Positions 25,133 through 34,624 are shown, counted from the stretch's first letter. The stretch is 41,228 nt of DNA from Baia soyae (GCF_004341445.1 NZ_SLXV01000024.1:1-41228), one strand, 5' to 3'. A program made the numbers and translations. The notes: generated by a model from the letters alone, not told the origin.

Positions 25133-26749
25133 TTGTTTCTTGGACACTATGAAGGAAGTTCGCTATCTTTTGAAGTTATGCAAACTCCGCACCTACATCT
25201 CAAAGAAAACGGGGCTGAATGTTACCTCATTGGTGAAATTCTATCAGATCCAGATGAGATTGATTACGCCTTTCACCAGTTTATAAGGGATCGTCAACCA
25301 GAGCATATCCTGTTTCTTCGTGGAAACTATCAAACGATTATTCGTATATCGAATGAGTTATGGATGTTCTCTGATTTGGCGAATGTGAGACCCCTTTATC
25401 ATGCGAAACAAGGAAATTCATTTCTTTTCTCTTCTCATCTTACACCGATTCAAAAGCAAGTACAATCTACTTGTAATGTATCATGGTTCCAGCGTTCGCT
25501 ATCCGTTAGCGGGTTTTGTATAGAAGAAGAAACTCCCTATCAGCGCATCAAGAGAGTTCCGTCCGGATTTGGACTTTCTATAAGTCCACAAGGAGAACGG
25601 GTTGTACAAGCATGGAATGTGGATCAAGAAGTTCCACTGTCTTGGGAAGAAGCTCAGCGAGATTTACGAGAAGAATTAACGGCTTCTGTCCGATTACGTT
25701 GTCAGGGAAAGCGAGTGACGAGTGATCTAAGTGGTGGGCTTGATTCTTCTACGATTACGTGGATTGCTTCTAGAGAAAAGCCTATTAAAGCACTGACGAT
25801 TATTGGGAAAGAGGAAGACGAAGATGGAAAAATAGCCAGAGAAGTCGCAGGGGTACAGGAAAACATTCAACATTTTATCTGGCAACAGGATGATATCCCG
25901 CTCATTTATTCTCATATGGATCAGATTCGGACAGATACCCCTATTTCATTTCTCTGGTCAGCTAATAAAGTAAAAAAGAAAATGAAGTGGGCGCGTGAAA
26001 ATCAATCCGAAGTCCATTTTAGTGGTGAGGGTGGCGACACCGTTTTAGGTGCGGATTTTACGTATCTCGTTGATCTGCTTCGTCAAGGAAAGTGGAAAAC
26101 GTTTTATTCTCACGTATATGGATGGGCGGTGCAGAAAAAAGAGTCTCCATTTCTTTGGATCTCGGGGGCACTTCGTAGGGTATTTCATCTTCCTTTTCAT
26201 CCACGACAAAGGAATCCGCTTTCGACTGTAGGCAATCAAGCAGATTGGTTCAAATTCAGTCCAATGGTCCGTGATGTGCGATTTTCACGATATCAGGGAG
26301 TCAACAAAACCATGTACGGAATCCAATATCTTGGCTATGTCTCGCAGGGTTTAAAGGATTTGGCTAATCAAGAGCAAGTGCTCCTATGTGTCCCCTATCT
26401 AGATCATAATGTGATTCGGATTTGTATGCGTACTCCATCAGAGCTAAAGATGAATCCGCATGAACTAAAACCCTTGTTAAAGGGAGCTTTCCAAGATGAA
26501 TTGCCGTCCTCTCTCTTAAACCGCAATACAAAAGGCGATTATACGTCTGATGTCTATTACGGGATGAGGCAACAGTTTTCATGGTTTCAGGAGCATTTTC
26601 GAGAAATGGCTTTATCGGACATGGGGTTAGTTGATCTTCCGGCATTTCAAGAATGTGTACATCGTTTATCACTCGGAGTGCCTGTGAAGCTTCCAGAATT
26701 CCATCATACGCTTTCATTAGAACTGTGGCTTCGTCAAAACGTTAGATAG
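25133..26749 (+). CDS. Lasso peptide cyclase (asparagine-synthetase-like, C protein)
   Basis: A 538-residue homologue of AsnB that adenylates the ring acidic side chain and joins it to the core N-terminus. The N-terminal glutaminase-like domain starts MFLGHYEG and lacks the catalytic Cys2, as is typical for lasso cyclases. The synthetase domain has the PP-loop SDLSGGLDSS (197-206) and SGEGGDTVLGAD (297-308). The start is a TTG seven bases after AGGAGG; no better ATG is near, and the protein would lose its first strands if started later. It follows the precursor hairpin, and the B1 gene starts 19 bases after it. Confidence 0.9.
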   Translation: MFLGHYEGSSLSFEVMQTPHLHLKENGAECYLIGEILSDPDEIDYAFHQFIRDRQPEHILFLRGNYQTIIRISNELWMFSDLANVRPLYHAKQGNSFLFSSHLTPIQKQVQSTCNVSWFQRSLSVSGFCIEEETPYQRIKRVPSGFGLSISPQGERVVQAWNVDQEVPLSWEEAQRDLREELTASVRLRCQGKRVTSDLSGGLDSSTITWIASREKPIKALTIIGKEEDEDGKIAREVAGVQENIQHFIWQQDDIPLIYSHMDQIRTDTPISFLWSANKVKKKMKWARENQSEVHFSGEGGDTVLGADFTYLVDLLRQGKWKTFYSHVYGWAVQKKESPFLWISGALRRVFHLPFHPRQRNPLSTVGNQADWFKFSPMVRDVRFSRYQGVNKTMYGIQYLGYVSQGLKDLANQEQVLLCVPYLDHNVIRICMRTPSELKMNPHELKPLLKGAFQDELPSSLLNRNTKGDYTSDVYYGMRQQFSWFQEHFREMALSDMGLVDLPAFQECVHRLSLGVPVKLPEFHHTLSLELWLRQNVR

Positions 26750-26768
26750 CATGAAAGGAGCAACGAGA

Positions 26769-27029
26769 ATGAAACTCGCTTTACCCGACCATGTACAGAT
26801 ATCTGAAGTGGATGGGAAGTACGTTCTACTTGATTGTCGGGGTAACTTCTTTTACACGGTGAGCCAATCTGGAGCTGAATTTATCGAACAAGTTCGACAA
26901 CATGGCGATATGAGAAGAGCGATTGAGAAGATTAGCATGGACCACTTGGTTTTGTTTGAAAGAGTACAAGATGAGATGACTTCTTTCGCAGATCATCTCA
27001 TTCAGAAGGGATTGTTAATTAAAACATGA
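26769..27029 (+). CDS. Lasso RiPP recognition element protein (B1, PqqD-like)
   Basis: An 86-residue PqqD-like leader-binding protein. It begins MKLALPDHVQISEVDGKYVL, with YVLLDCRGNFFYTVSQSGAEF matching the RRE pattern, and a helical C-terminal half. It binds the precursor leader and delivers it to the B2 peptidase. I place the start at the second ATG (26769), since AAAGGAG lies between the two ATGs at an ideal distance. An ATG at 26751 would add six residues. Its stop overlaps the B2 start by four bases (ATGA). Confidence 0.87.
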   Translation: MKLALPDHVQISEVDGKYVLLDCRGNFFYTVSQSGAEFIEQVRQHGDMRRAIEKISMDHLVLFERVQDEMTSFADHLIQKGLLIKT

Positions 27030-27388
27030 TACGAGCTTGGCTTTCACTTTTATTTGCTTCCTTTTTGATCAAAACGCAAAACTTAGAGAGGCTAAAACCG
27101 TTTCTCATCCAACGAAAATTGTCTTGTAAGGAAGCATGGTCATTTGAAGAGGCAGAACAAGCCTTTATACAAATCGAACAAGCAAAGCGCTTTTTTATTT
27201 CTCGAACGGCTTGTTTAGAACAGTCTTTGGCCTTGTTTCTGTTTGCTACATCGCAAGGGAAATCAATTGATTGGTGCGTAGGGATACGGCTCGCTCCATT
27301 TGCTTCCCATGCATGGGTGGAAGCAGAAGGGATAACGGTCCGAGAGTTAGAGAGTGTCCAAAAGTACAGAAAGATTTTAGTGGTCTAG
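27026..27388 (+). CDS. Lasso peptide leader peptidase (B2, transglutaminase-like)
   Basis: A 120-residue cysteine protease of the transglutaminase-like B2 family that cuts the leader after the conserved Thr-x. The catalytic Cys is Cys63 in SRTACLEQSLAL, and the His is His95 in FASHAWVEAEG. The acidic partner is probably Glu107 in TVRELES, where many family members have Asp. The length is normal for a free-standing B2. It is the last gene of the operon, translationally coupled to B1. Confidence 0.87.
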   Translation: MIRAWLSLLFASFLIKTQNLERLKPFLIQRKLSCKEAWSFEEAEQAFIQIEQAKRFFISRTACLEQSLALFLFATSQGKSIDWCVGIRLAPFASHAWVEAEGITVRELESVQKYRKILVV

Positions 27389-27398
27389 ATCAAAAAAA

Positions 27399-27428
27399 GA
27401 CTGTAGACCACCATCATAGTCTACAGTC
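27399..27428. terminator. Terminator between lasso operon and etfA
   Basis: GACTGTAGAC (27399-27408) pairs perfectly with GTCTACAGTC (27419-27428). The T-run is strong on the minus strand (seven A at 27392-27398 on the plus strand), so it chiefly terminates etfA. On the plus strand it ends the lasso operon but lacks a good T-run. Confidence 0.85.
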
Positions 27429-27439
27429 CAAGTAAAAAA

Positions 27440-28426
27440 CTACTTACCTACTAACACCTTTTTCAATTCCTCTGTCAACATTGGCACGACTACAAACAAG
27501 TCACCTACGATTCCATAGTCTGCTACTTGGAAGATTGGTGCCTCTGGATCTTTATTAATCGCGACGATGGTCTTGGATGCGGACATACCAGCCAAATGCT
27601 GAATCGCTCCGGAGATTCCAGCGGCGATGTAGAGATCTGGTGTTACCACTTTACCGGTTTGACCGATTTGCAGTGCGTAATCGCAGTACCCAGAGTCACA
27701 AGCACCACGGGAAGCTCCCACTGCGCCACCTAGTAGGTCAGCTAATTCCTTTAATGGAGCAAATCCATCTTCGCTCTTCACACCACGCCCACCTGATACG
27801 ACAACTCTTGCTTCGGAGAGGTCCACACCATCCGTTGCTTTCTTCACCACTTGCTTGATGATGGTTCGTAATAAAGTTGGATCAAAGTCTACGGATACTT
27901 CAGTCACAGTTGCTGTGCGAGCGGTATCTGCATCCAGTGCCACGATATTATTCGGACGAAGGGTAGCAAATACGGTTTCGTCCTCTTTAAATGCTTTTTT
28001 CACAAATGCTTTTCCGGCATAAATCGGGCGAGTGAAGACTAATTTGCCGTCCACCTCTTCTAAAGCGGTTACATCGGAAATGAGACCGAAACCAAGACGT
28101 GCCGCAATTCGCGGACTTACGTCTTTTCCGACTGCTGTGTGTCCTGTGAAAATTGCTTGTGGTTCTACTGTTTCGATAATTTTCTTTACTGCTTGGAAAT
28201 ATGCGTCCGTTGTATATTGATCTAATTTCGAATCGGTTACTACAACTACTTCATCTGCACCGTGATGTGCAAGTACGTCCACGTGATCTTTTGCAAAGCT
28301 TCCCAAGACTGCTGCTACTACGGTTCCACCTTCGCTTGCAAGTCGTGCCGCTGCTAAGCTCTCAAAAGCCACGTTACGAAGTTTTCCTTCACGAACATCT
28401 GCCAGTACAAGTATTTTTTTGCTCAT
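27440..28426 (-). CDS. etfA: Electron transfer flavoprotein alpha subunit
   Basis: Alpha subunit of the ETF that carries electrons from acyl-CoA dehydrogenases to the respiratory chain. The protein has 328 residues, with an N-terminal ETF domain (KKILVLADVREGKL) and a C-terminal FAD domain (GQTGKVVTPDLYIAAGISGA and IVAINKDPEAPIFQVADYG). It lies 21 bases after etfB in the fadR-etfB-etfA operon under FadR. Confidence 0.96.
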   Translation of the reverse strand: MSKKILVLADVREGKLRNVAFESLAAARLASEGGTVVAAVLGSFAKDHVDVLAHHGADEVVVVTDSKLDQYTTDAYFQAVKKIIETVEPQAIFTGHTAVGKDVSPRIAARLGFGLISDVTALEEVDGKLVFTRPIYAGKAFVKKAFKEDETVFATLRPNNIVALDADTARTATVTEVSVDFDPTLLRTIIKQVVKKATDGVDLSEARVVVSGGRGVKSEDGFAPLKELADLLGGAVGASRGACDSGYCDYALQIGQTGKVVTPDLYIAAGISGAIQHLAGMSASKTIVAINKDPEAPIFQVADYGIVGDLFVVVPMLTEELKKVLVGK

Positions 28427-28447
28427 GTCGATAATCCCCCCAGGTCT

Positions 28448-29227
28448 TTAGATCACTTTCGCTTCGCTCTTTAAAAGTTGAACGAGCTCTGTTACTTGAT
28501 CAGCAAGTTCTCCTTGTAGGATTTTCCCTGCATCTTTTTTAGGAGGTAAGTAGATTTCTAATACCTTCGTTTTGGCTTCAATCTCTTCTTCCTCGATATC
28601 AAGGTCATCAATCTCTACTTCTTCTAATGGTTTTTTCTTTGCTTTCATAATCCCTTGTAGAGATGGATAACGTGGTTCGTTTAATCCTTGTTGAGCGGTT
28701 ACGAGAAGAGGGAGTTTAGATTCAATGACTTCCATGTCTCCTTCTACGTCTTTCTCAACGACTACATTTCCACCATCTACTGTTATCTTCGTAATGGTGG
28801 AGATATGAGGTATATTTAAAAGTTCCGCTAATCGTGGGCCGACTTGTGCAGAACCGTCGTCTACTGCCATCGCACCAGCGAGAATGATATCAAATTCAAG
28901 TTCTTGCTCTTCGATCGTTGCTTTGATGATTTTCGCGATACTATGCTCATCTAAGTCACCATCAAAATCTTCTGTATTAATCCATACACCTTTATCTGCA
29001 CCCATGGCAAGCGCCTTACGCATCGAAGCTTCTACACGTTCTGGACCAACGGTTAAAATCGTTACTTCCCCGCCGTGTTCTTCTTTTAACTTAATGCCTT
29101 CTTCTACGGCATATTCATCATACGGGTTAATCACGAATACTGCGCCGTCTTCTACGACCACACCATTTTCAATCGTGATCCGCTCTTCTGTGTCAAACGT
29201 TTGCTTCAAACAAACTAGGATATTCAT
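28448..29227 (-). CDS. etfB: Electron transfer flavoprotein beta subunit
   Basis: Beta subunit of ETF that binds AMP. It has 259 residues, begins MNILVCLKQTFDTEERITIE, and has AGAMAVDDGSAQVGPRLAEL and the recognition-loop region EKDVEGDMEVIESKLPLL. The start has AGGAGG at eight bases. It sits between the regulator gene and etfA, the usual Bacillus order. Confidence 0.96.
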   Translation of the reverse strand: MNILVCLKQTFDTEERITIENGVVVEDGAVFVINPYDEYAVEEGIKLKEEHGGEVTILTVGPERVEASMRKALAMGADKGVWINTEDFDGDLDEHSIAKIIKATIEEQELEFDIILAGAMAVDDGSAQVGPRLAELLNIPHISTITKITVDGGNVVVEKDVEGDMEVIESKLPLLVTAQQGLNEPRYPSLQGIMKAKKKPLEEVEIDDLDIEEEEIEAKTKVLEIYLPPKKDAGKILQGELADQVTELVQLLKSEAKVI

Positions 29228-29260
29228 GAAGAGACCTCCTGTGCTTTTGTTAGATAGCGC

Positions 29261-29860
29261 TTACATCTCGCGTGTCTGTTGACCAATCCCGTGTACAAAC
29301 AGCTCTAAGATTGGGTCCACTTGGGAGAGCAAACTATATTTGCGATCGTTCATAATCCAAGATGTCACGGTCTCATCAATGGTACCAAAGATTAGCTTGC
29401 GAGTCATGCGAACATCTAGAGTCGAACGATACAAACCCTTTTTTATCCCATCTTCGACGATCCGGTCGATCATATCCAGATATCGCTTTAGAATCTGTCC
29501 AATTCCTTTGCGAACTTCTGGGTTTGATTGACGCAACTCGATTTGTGTCACAATCGCAAGTTCACGATCACTCTCTAGATACTCAAAGTGAAGGCGAATG
29601 AGTTGATGTAACTGTTCAACTGGTGAATCGAAGTGCTGAATCGCTTCCTCCGCCTCGCTGATAAATGAACCCATTTTCTCGCTGAATAGAGAGATCAGCA
29701 CATCGTCTTTGTTTTCAAAATAGAGGTAGATTGTACCATCTGCGACTTTTGCCTCACGAGCAATCTTCGAAACCTGCGCATTATGATAACCAAATTCTGC
29801 GATAACGCGCACTGCAGCATCGATGATCGCTTCGTATTTTTCACCAGTCCGTTTCGCCAT
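29261..29860 (-). CDS. fadR: TetR-family fatty-acid regulator FadR
   Basis: A 199-residue TetR-type repressor with an N-terminal helix-turn-helix (YEAIIDAAVRVIAEFGYHNA, VSKIAREAKVADGTIYLYFENKDDVL) and a C-terminal ligand domain for long-chain acyl-CoA. The assignment as FadR (YsiA) rests on its place beside lcfA and etfBA and on the consensus FadR operator upstream of its own start. It should repress its own operon and lcfA until acyl-CoA accumulates. Confidence 0.92.
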   Translation of the reverse strand: MAKRTGEKYEAIIDAAVRVIAEFGYHNAQVSKIAREAKVADGTIYLYFENKDDVLISLFSEKMGSFISEAEEAIQHFDSPVEQLHQLIRLHFEYLESDRELAIVTQIELRQSNPEVRKGIGQILKRYLDMIDRIVEDGIKKGLYRSTLDVRMTRKLIFGTIDETVTSWIMNDRKYSLLSQVDPILELFVHGIGQQTREM

Positions 29861-29892
29861 GGGATCGAAATTCCTTTCTGCATAAACAATAA

Positions 29893-29910
29893 TGAATGAT
29901 TATTCATTCA
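29893..29910. promoter_or_regulatory. FadR operator
   Basis: TGAATGATTATTCATTCA fits the Bacillus FadR consensus TGAATGANTANTCATTCA at every fixed base. It lies 33 bases upstream of fadR, so the fadR-etfB-etfA operon should be autoregulated. Confidence 0.9.
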
Positions 29911-29962
29911 ATATTATTGTATGGATAAATAAAACGTTTGTCAACGCACACAGAAATGAAAA

Positions 29963-29996
29963 AACCTAACATCATATCCGTTCCGGATGCTAGGTT
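29963..29996 (-). terminator. lcfA terminator
   Basis: AACCTAACATC pairs with GATGCTAGGTT with one mismatch. On the minus strand it is followed by a T-run (29959-29964). It separates lcfA from the fadR operon, so these are two units. Confidence 0.8.
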
Positions 29997-30006
29997 ACAC
30001 ATTCAT

Positions 30007-31713
30007 CTAATTGGCCTCTTTTATCTCTTCTTCGTATTTCTTCTTCTCTTGCTCTTGAAGGACACGACGGAGAACCTTGCCAACAAATGTCTTAGGTAAC
30101 TCATCACGGAATTCATATAAGCGTGGGATTTTATATTTTGCTAGTTTTTCACGACAGTACTGATCTAATTCCTTTTCTGTCAGTTTGACTCCTGGCTTGA
30201 GCACGATGAATGCTTTTACCGTTTCACCTCGATACGGATGAGGAACACCTACCACTGCCGCCTCTTGAATGGCTGGATGTTCAAATAAAACCTCTTCCAC
30301 TTCACGTGGGTAAATATTATATCCCCCTGCGATAATCATATCTTTCTTACGATCCATCACAAAGAAATAGCCTTCTTCATCCATGCGAACAATATCACCT
30401 GTACTTAGCCATCCATCTGCTGTTAGAACTTTCGCCGTCTCATCCTCACGGTTCCAGTATCCTTTCATCACTTGAGGCCCTCGTACTTGAAGCTCACCAA
30501 TCTCACCTACAGGAAGCTCTTCGCCCGTTTCCGCATCCACGACTCTTGATTCCGTATCAGGCCATGGGACACCGATAGTCGATGATCGGACACGATCCCA
30601 TACTAAATTCGAATGCGTTACAGGAGATGTTTCCGTCATCCCGTAACCTTCTATCAGTCTACCCCCTGTTAACTTTTCAAATTTTTCTTGTACCTCTACG
30701 GGTAGTGCCGCTGATCCACTTACACAAGCATCGATCGAAGAAAGATCATACTTTTGGATGTTAGGATGATTAATGATCGCCACATACATCGTAGGCGCAC
30801 CCGGGAACAAAGTAGGACGCTCTTTTACAATCGTCTTCAAGATCATTTCACAGTCAAATCGGGGAATCAGAATCATCGTCGCTGCTTGATACATGGCATA
30901 GTTCATGACAACCGTCATCCCATACACATGAAAAAACGGAAGAACACCTAATATCTTTTCCGTCCCACGTTTCACCTTATATAGCCAATAGGATGCCTGA
31001 ATGCTATTTACAATCAGATTTCGGTGAGTCAGCATAGCCGCTTTGGAAAGACCCGTCGTGCCTCCTGTATACTGGAGCAAGGCTACATCATGGATCGGAT
31101 CAGTCTCTGGTGGGGTCACTGGAGTTGGAAGCGCTTTCGCAATGAGCCGCTTAAAAGCATGTGTATCTTTATCGTACTCATGAGTCAGTTTAATGCCGTC
31201 TTTCCACAGGGTAAGTGGATAAAGCACATTTTTTGGAAATGGTAGATAATCCTTGATACTGGTTACAATCACACGCTTTAACTGAGTCTTTGATTTTACA
31301 TTTTGGACTTTTGGTAACACCAAGTCGAGGCATATAATGGTTTCGGAACCTGAATCAGTGAGTTGATGCTCTAATTCTCGTTCCATGTACAACGGATTGG
31401 TCTGAACGACGACCGCTCCGATAAACAGCGCTCCATAATACGCGATTACAGCTTGTGGGCAGTTTGGTAACATGATCGCAACTCGTTCTTGGGGCCTAAC
31501 GCCAAGCTCTTTTAAGGAGTTCGCAAAACGATAAGATTCTTCCAATAATTGTTCATAAGTAAGCTTTTTCCCCATAAAAAGAACCGCATCTCGCTTAGGA
31601 AAATCCCTTGCGGCATCGATTAAGAATTGGGTTAATAGTACATTTGGATAGTCAATGGTTGATGGTACAGTCGATGGATACTGTTTGAGCCATACTTTTT
31701 CTGCATACGACAT
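30007..31713 (-). CDS. lcfA: Long-chain-fatty-acid-CoA ligase
   Basis: A 568-residue acyl-CoA synthetase that activates fatty acids with ATP and CoA for beta-oxidation. It has the AMP-binding motif LLQYTGGTTGLSKAAMLTH, EGYGMTETSPV, WLSTGDIVRMDEEGYFFVMD, and the C-terminal Lys motif LPKTFVGKVLRR. The start has AGGAGG. A FadR half operator lies 17 bases upstream. Order and orientation with fadR and etfBA match B. subtilis. No fadB-type enoyl-CoA hydratase lies between, unlike in B. subtilis. Confidence 0.94.
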   Translation of the reverse strand: MSYAEKVWLKQYPSTVPSTIDYPNVLLTQFLIDAARDFPKRDAVLFMGKKLTYEQLLEESYRFANSLKELGVRPQERVAIMLPNCPQAVIAYYGALFIGAVVVQTNPLYMERELEHQLTDSGSETIICLDLVLPKVQNVKSKTQLKRVIVTSIKDYLPFPKNVLYPLTLWKDGIKLTHEYDKDTHAFKRLIAKALPTPVTPPETDPIHDVALLQYTGGTTGLSKAAMLTHRNLIVNSIQASYWLYKVKRGTEKILGVLPFFHVYGMTVVMNYAMYQAATMILIPRFDCEMILKTIVKERPTLFPGAPTMYVAIINHPNIQKYDLSSIDACVSGSAALPVEVQEKFEKLTGGRLIEGYGMTETSPVTHSNLVWDRVRSSTIGVPWPDTESRVVDAETGEELPVGEIGELQVRGPQVMKGYWNREDETAKVLTADGWLSTGDIVRMDEEGYFFVMDRKKDMIIAGGYNIYPREVEEVLFEHPAIQEAAVVGVPHPYRGETVKAFIVLKPGVKLTEKELDQYCREKLAKYKIPRLYEFRDELPKTFVGKVLRRVLQEQEKKKYEEEIKEAN

Positions 31714-31729
31714 AGGGACCCTCCTGTCA

Positions 31730-31747
31730 TGAATGAGTATTCACGTC
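31730..31747 (-). promoter_or_regulatory. Partial FadR operator upstream of lcfA
   Basis: TGAATGAGTATTCACGTC has a perfect left half and centre of the FadR consensus (TGAATGANTANTCA) but departs in the last four bases. It lies 17-34 bases before the lcfA ATG. Confidence 0.6.
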
Positions 31748-31931
31748 ATCCATCCGATTTCCTTATTCTTATTTTAGCTAATTTTTATACGCTTTTGAAT
31801 CACTTTATTAAAAAAAGAAGTTTTTTTGATGGTTTTGTACGCTCCCCTTCCCAATTTTCGCGGGGTCTTCTACAATAGGGAAAGTTAGGAAAAGCTAAAC
31901 ATAGCTACGTTTAACCTTAAAGGAGCGCTAT

Positions 31932-33206
31932 ATGAAATATGATGTGATTGTCATTGGTGGTGGCCCTTCTGGTTTGATGGCCAGTGCTGCTGCTGGGATG
32001 CATGGGGCAAAAGTGCTCCTACTTGATAAAGGAGATCAACTGGGGCGTAAGCTTGCGATCTCTGGCGGTGGACGTTGTAATGTCACCAATATTAAAGATA
32101 TAGATGAGCTTATCCGATTTATTCCGGGAAATGGACGATTTCTCTACAGTGTCTTTTCTGTATTTAACAATTGGGATATCGTTCACTTCTTTCGTGAACT
32201 GGGCGTCGAGTTAAAAGAAGAGGATAATGGTCGAATGTTTCCAGTCAGCGACAGTGCTAAATCCGTAGTACAAGCACTCATTCGAAAGGTGAAAGAAGGC
32301 GGGGCACACATCCGTGTCAATACGCCAGTCCGTCAAGTGCTCTATCGAGATGGACAAGTAGCCGGTGTAGAGAGTATGAACGGAGAGATTTTTCATGCGA
32401 ATCAAGTCATCATAGCGGTTGGGGGCAAATCGGTTCCTCAGACGGGTTCCACTGGCGACGGATACGCTTGGGCCGAAGCGGCTGGGCATACCATTACAGA
32501 ATTATTCCCGACAGAAGTTCCTCTTACCTCTGGGGAACCTTGGATCCTAGATAAATCGATGCAAGGATTATCATTACGAGATATCACTGTTACCGTTTGG
32601 AATGCAAAAGGAAAGAAATTGGTAAGCCATGACGGAGATTTGCTCTTTACCCACTTTGGGCTCTCGGGTCCGACTGCCCTTCGTTGTAGCCAATTCGTCA
32701 TCAAGAATCTAAAAAAATTTGGTACTCCGACTACTTTGCTTACTATCGATGTAAAACCAGAGAGTACCGTTGATGAGGTAGAGAGAGAGATTCGTAAACT
32801 GGTCGACGAAAGTCCAAAGCGAGCATTCCGGAATGCATTAAAAGGATATCTCCCTGAGAGAATGATCCCTGTCCTATTTCAGATGAATAACCTTTCGGAC
32901 ACATTAAGTTGTACACAAACTTCCAAAGAAGTCCAACGGAAAGTAGCCGAACACATAAAAGCTTTTCCTGTTCATATCAACGGAACTCTACCACTTGATA
33001 AAGCTTTTGTCACGGGGGGCGGAGTCCATATTAAAGAGATCGATCCGCGTACCATGCAATCCAAAATGATGTCTGGCCTCTACTTTTGTGGAGAGATCCT
33101 AGATATCCATGGTTATACGGGTGGCTATAACATCACTTCTGCTCTATGTACTGGATACGTAGCAGGAAAGAGCTCGAGCGAACAGATTGAGAACTTACAT
33201 ACATAG
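31932..33206 (+). CDS. HI0933/BaiN-type flavoprotein
   Basis: A 424-residue FAD-dependent oxidoreductase of the COG2081 (HI0933, YhiN, BaiN) family. The N-terminal dinucleotide motif is [16 protein letters not shown] (~7-22). The family block [16 protein letters not shown], a C-terminal [11 protein letters not shown] and [20 protein letters not shown] follow. It begins at an ATG eight bases after AAAGGAG. Some family members act on bile-acid-like enones; the physiological substrate here is unknown. The stop lies 17 bases before the methyltransferase start, so the two genes are an operon. Confidence 0.88.
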   Translation: MKYDVIVIGGGPSGLMASAAAGMHGAKVLLLDKGDQLGRKLAISGGGRCNVTNIKDIDELIRFIPGNGRFLYSVFSVFNNWDIVHFFRELGVELKEEDNGRMFPVSDSAKSVVQALIRKVKEGGAHIRVNTPVRQVLYRDGQVAGVESMNGEIFHANQVIIAVGGKSVPQTGSTGDGYAWAEAAGHTITELFPTEVPLTSGEPWILDKSMQGLSLRDITVTVWNAKGKKLVSHDGDLLFTHFGLSGPTALRCSQFVIKNLKKFGTPTTLLTIDVKPESTVDEVEREIRKLVDESPKRAFRNALKGYLPERMIPVLFQMNNLSDTLSCTQTSKEVQRKVAEHIKAFPVHINGTLPLDKAFVTGGGVHIKEIDPRTMQSKMMSGLYFCGEILDIHGYTGGYNITSALCTGYVAGKSSSEQIENLHT

Positions 33207-33222
33207 AAAAGAGGGGAGTCTT

Positions 33223-34620
33223 ATGTCTCCTACGATTCCATCCGTTTTCTTAGAACAGATGAAAGAGCGATTACAAGATGAATATGATTCCTTCCTTGCT
33301 ACTTATGAACAGGCACCGGAAAGAAGTTTTCGTGTCAATCGATTACGCACTACACCAGGAGAACTAGTAGAAGAACTCCCTTTCACCACACTAGAAAATG
33401 TCCCTTGGTGCCCAGAAGCGTACTACTATCAACACGAAGTAGACCGCCCCGGCAAGCACCCTTTCCATGCGGCAGGTGTGTACTATATCCAAGATGCCAG
33501 TGCGATGTCTCCAGCCGAAGCGCTTGAAGCAAAGCCAGGAGAAACGATTTTAGATCTCTGTGCCGCTCCAGGGGGGAAAACGACGCAAATCGCATCCCAC
33601 ATGCAAGGAGAAGGAATCCTCGTTGCGAATGAGATTGACGGCAAACGAATCAAAATACTTGTCGAAAACCTAGAGCGCTGTGGAGTCCCCAATGCCGTTG
33701 TCCTAAATGAAGATCCGAATCACCTTACCGATCGCTTCCCTCAATTTTTTGATCGAATCTTAATTGATGCCCCTTGCTCGGGTGAAGGGATGTTTCGCAA
33801 AGATGACGAATCAGGAGAGCGTTGGAGTCCTCGTCTAGTCGAAAAATGTGCCGAGCTACAGATGGAGATTCTTCGTGCAACGGCTCCCATGCTAAAAGAC
33901 GGAGGACGACTCGTTTACTCCACATGCACCTTTAACCCGCTGGAAAACGAAGAAGTAGTCGCTTCTTTCCTCGCCGAATTTTCTGAGTTTGAGTTAATCC
34001 CTGTTCCGCAGGCGTCACATTACCAACCTGGCCGCCTTGACTGGATGGAGAACCCAGATCCGCGATTAGCTCTTGCTGGCCGCTTATGGCCCCATCATCT
34101 GCGTGGCGAAGGTCACTTTGTGGCTGTACTTCAAAAAGGCGACTCCGAAACCTCCCGTAAGACCAAAATCGGGAAAACAGCATCCATCCCGAAAGATCGG
34201 AAAAAGCTTTATGATACATTTGTACAAGATCACTTACTCGATTCTTCGTGGATCGAAGGGGAGTTCACTCTATATGGAGAGCATCTCTATCGGACACCAT
34301 CTGGCTTTCCCTCTCTAAAAGGATTAAAGGTAGAGCGCCCTGGAATGCATCTAGGCCAAATTAAAAAAAGTCACTTTCAACCCTCCCATGCCTTCGCCCT
34401 TGCCCTACAGAGCGACAAGGTAAAGCGTGTGCGTAATCTCAGCTGGAACGGAAATGACTTACTGCTCTATTTACAAGGAGAAACACTTCCCGATCAACAA
34501 AGTGGCTGGACTCTGGTCACAGTAGACAACTACCCGCTCGGATGGGGAAAAGCTTCTGGGGGACTGCTAAAAAATCACTATCCCAAATGGCTCCGTTGGG
34601 AAAAATATCGTACGATTTAA
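33223..34620 (+). CDS. rsmF: RsmF-type 16S rRNA m5C methyltransferase
   Basis: A 465-residue NOL1/NOP2/Sun-family RNA cytosine-C5 methyltransferase. The SAM-binding motif is ILDLCAAPGGKTTQIA. The two catalytic Cys are in LIDAPCSGEGMF and VYSTCTFNPLENEEVV. A C-terminal domain of ~160 residues marks the RsmF/YebU branch. The start at the ATG 33223 follows GAGGGGAG; a longer reading from TTG at 33187 would overlap the previous gene and lacks a ribosome binding site. The exact rRNA position modified is not visible from sequence. Confidence 0.9.
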   Translation: MSPTIPSVFLEQMKERLQDEYDSFLATYEQAPERSFRVNRLRTTPGELVEELPFTTLENVPWCPEAYYYQHEVDRPGKHPFHAAGVYYIQDASAMSPAEALEAKPGETILDLCAAPGGKTTQIASHMQGEGILVANEIDGKRIKILVENLERCGVPNAVVLNEDPNHLTDRFPQFFDRILIDAPCSGEGMFRKDDESGERWSPRLVEKCAELQMEILRATAPMLKDGGRLVYSTCTFNPLENEEVVASFLAEFSEFELIPVPQASHYQPGRLDWMENPDPRLALAGRLWPHHLRGEGHFVAVLQKGDSETSRKTKIGKTASIPKDRKKLYDTFVQDHLLDSSWIEGEFTLYGEHLYRTPSGFPSLKGLKVERPGMHLGQIKKSHFQPSHAFALALQSDKVKRVRNLSWNGNDLLLYLQGETLPDQQSGWTLVTVDNYPLGWGKASGGLLKNHYPKWLRWEKYRTI

Positions 34621-34624
34621 CGCA

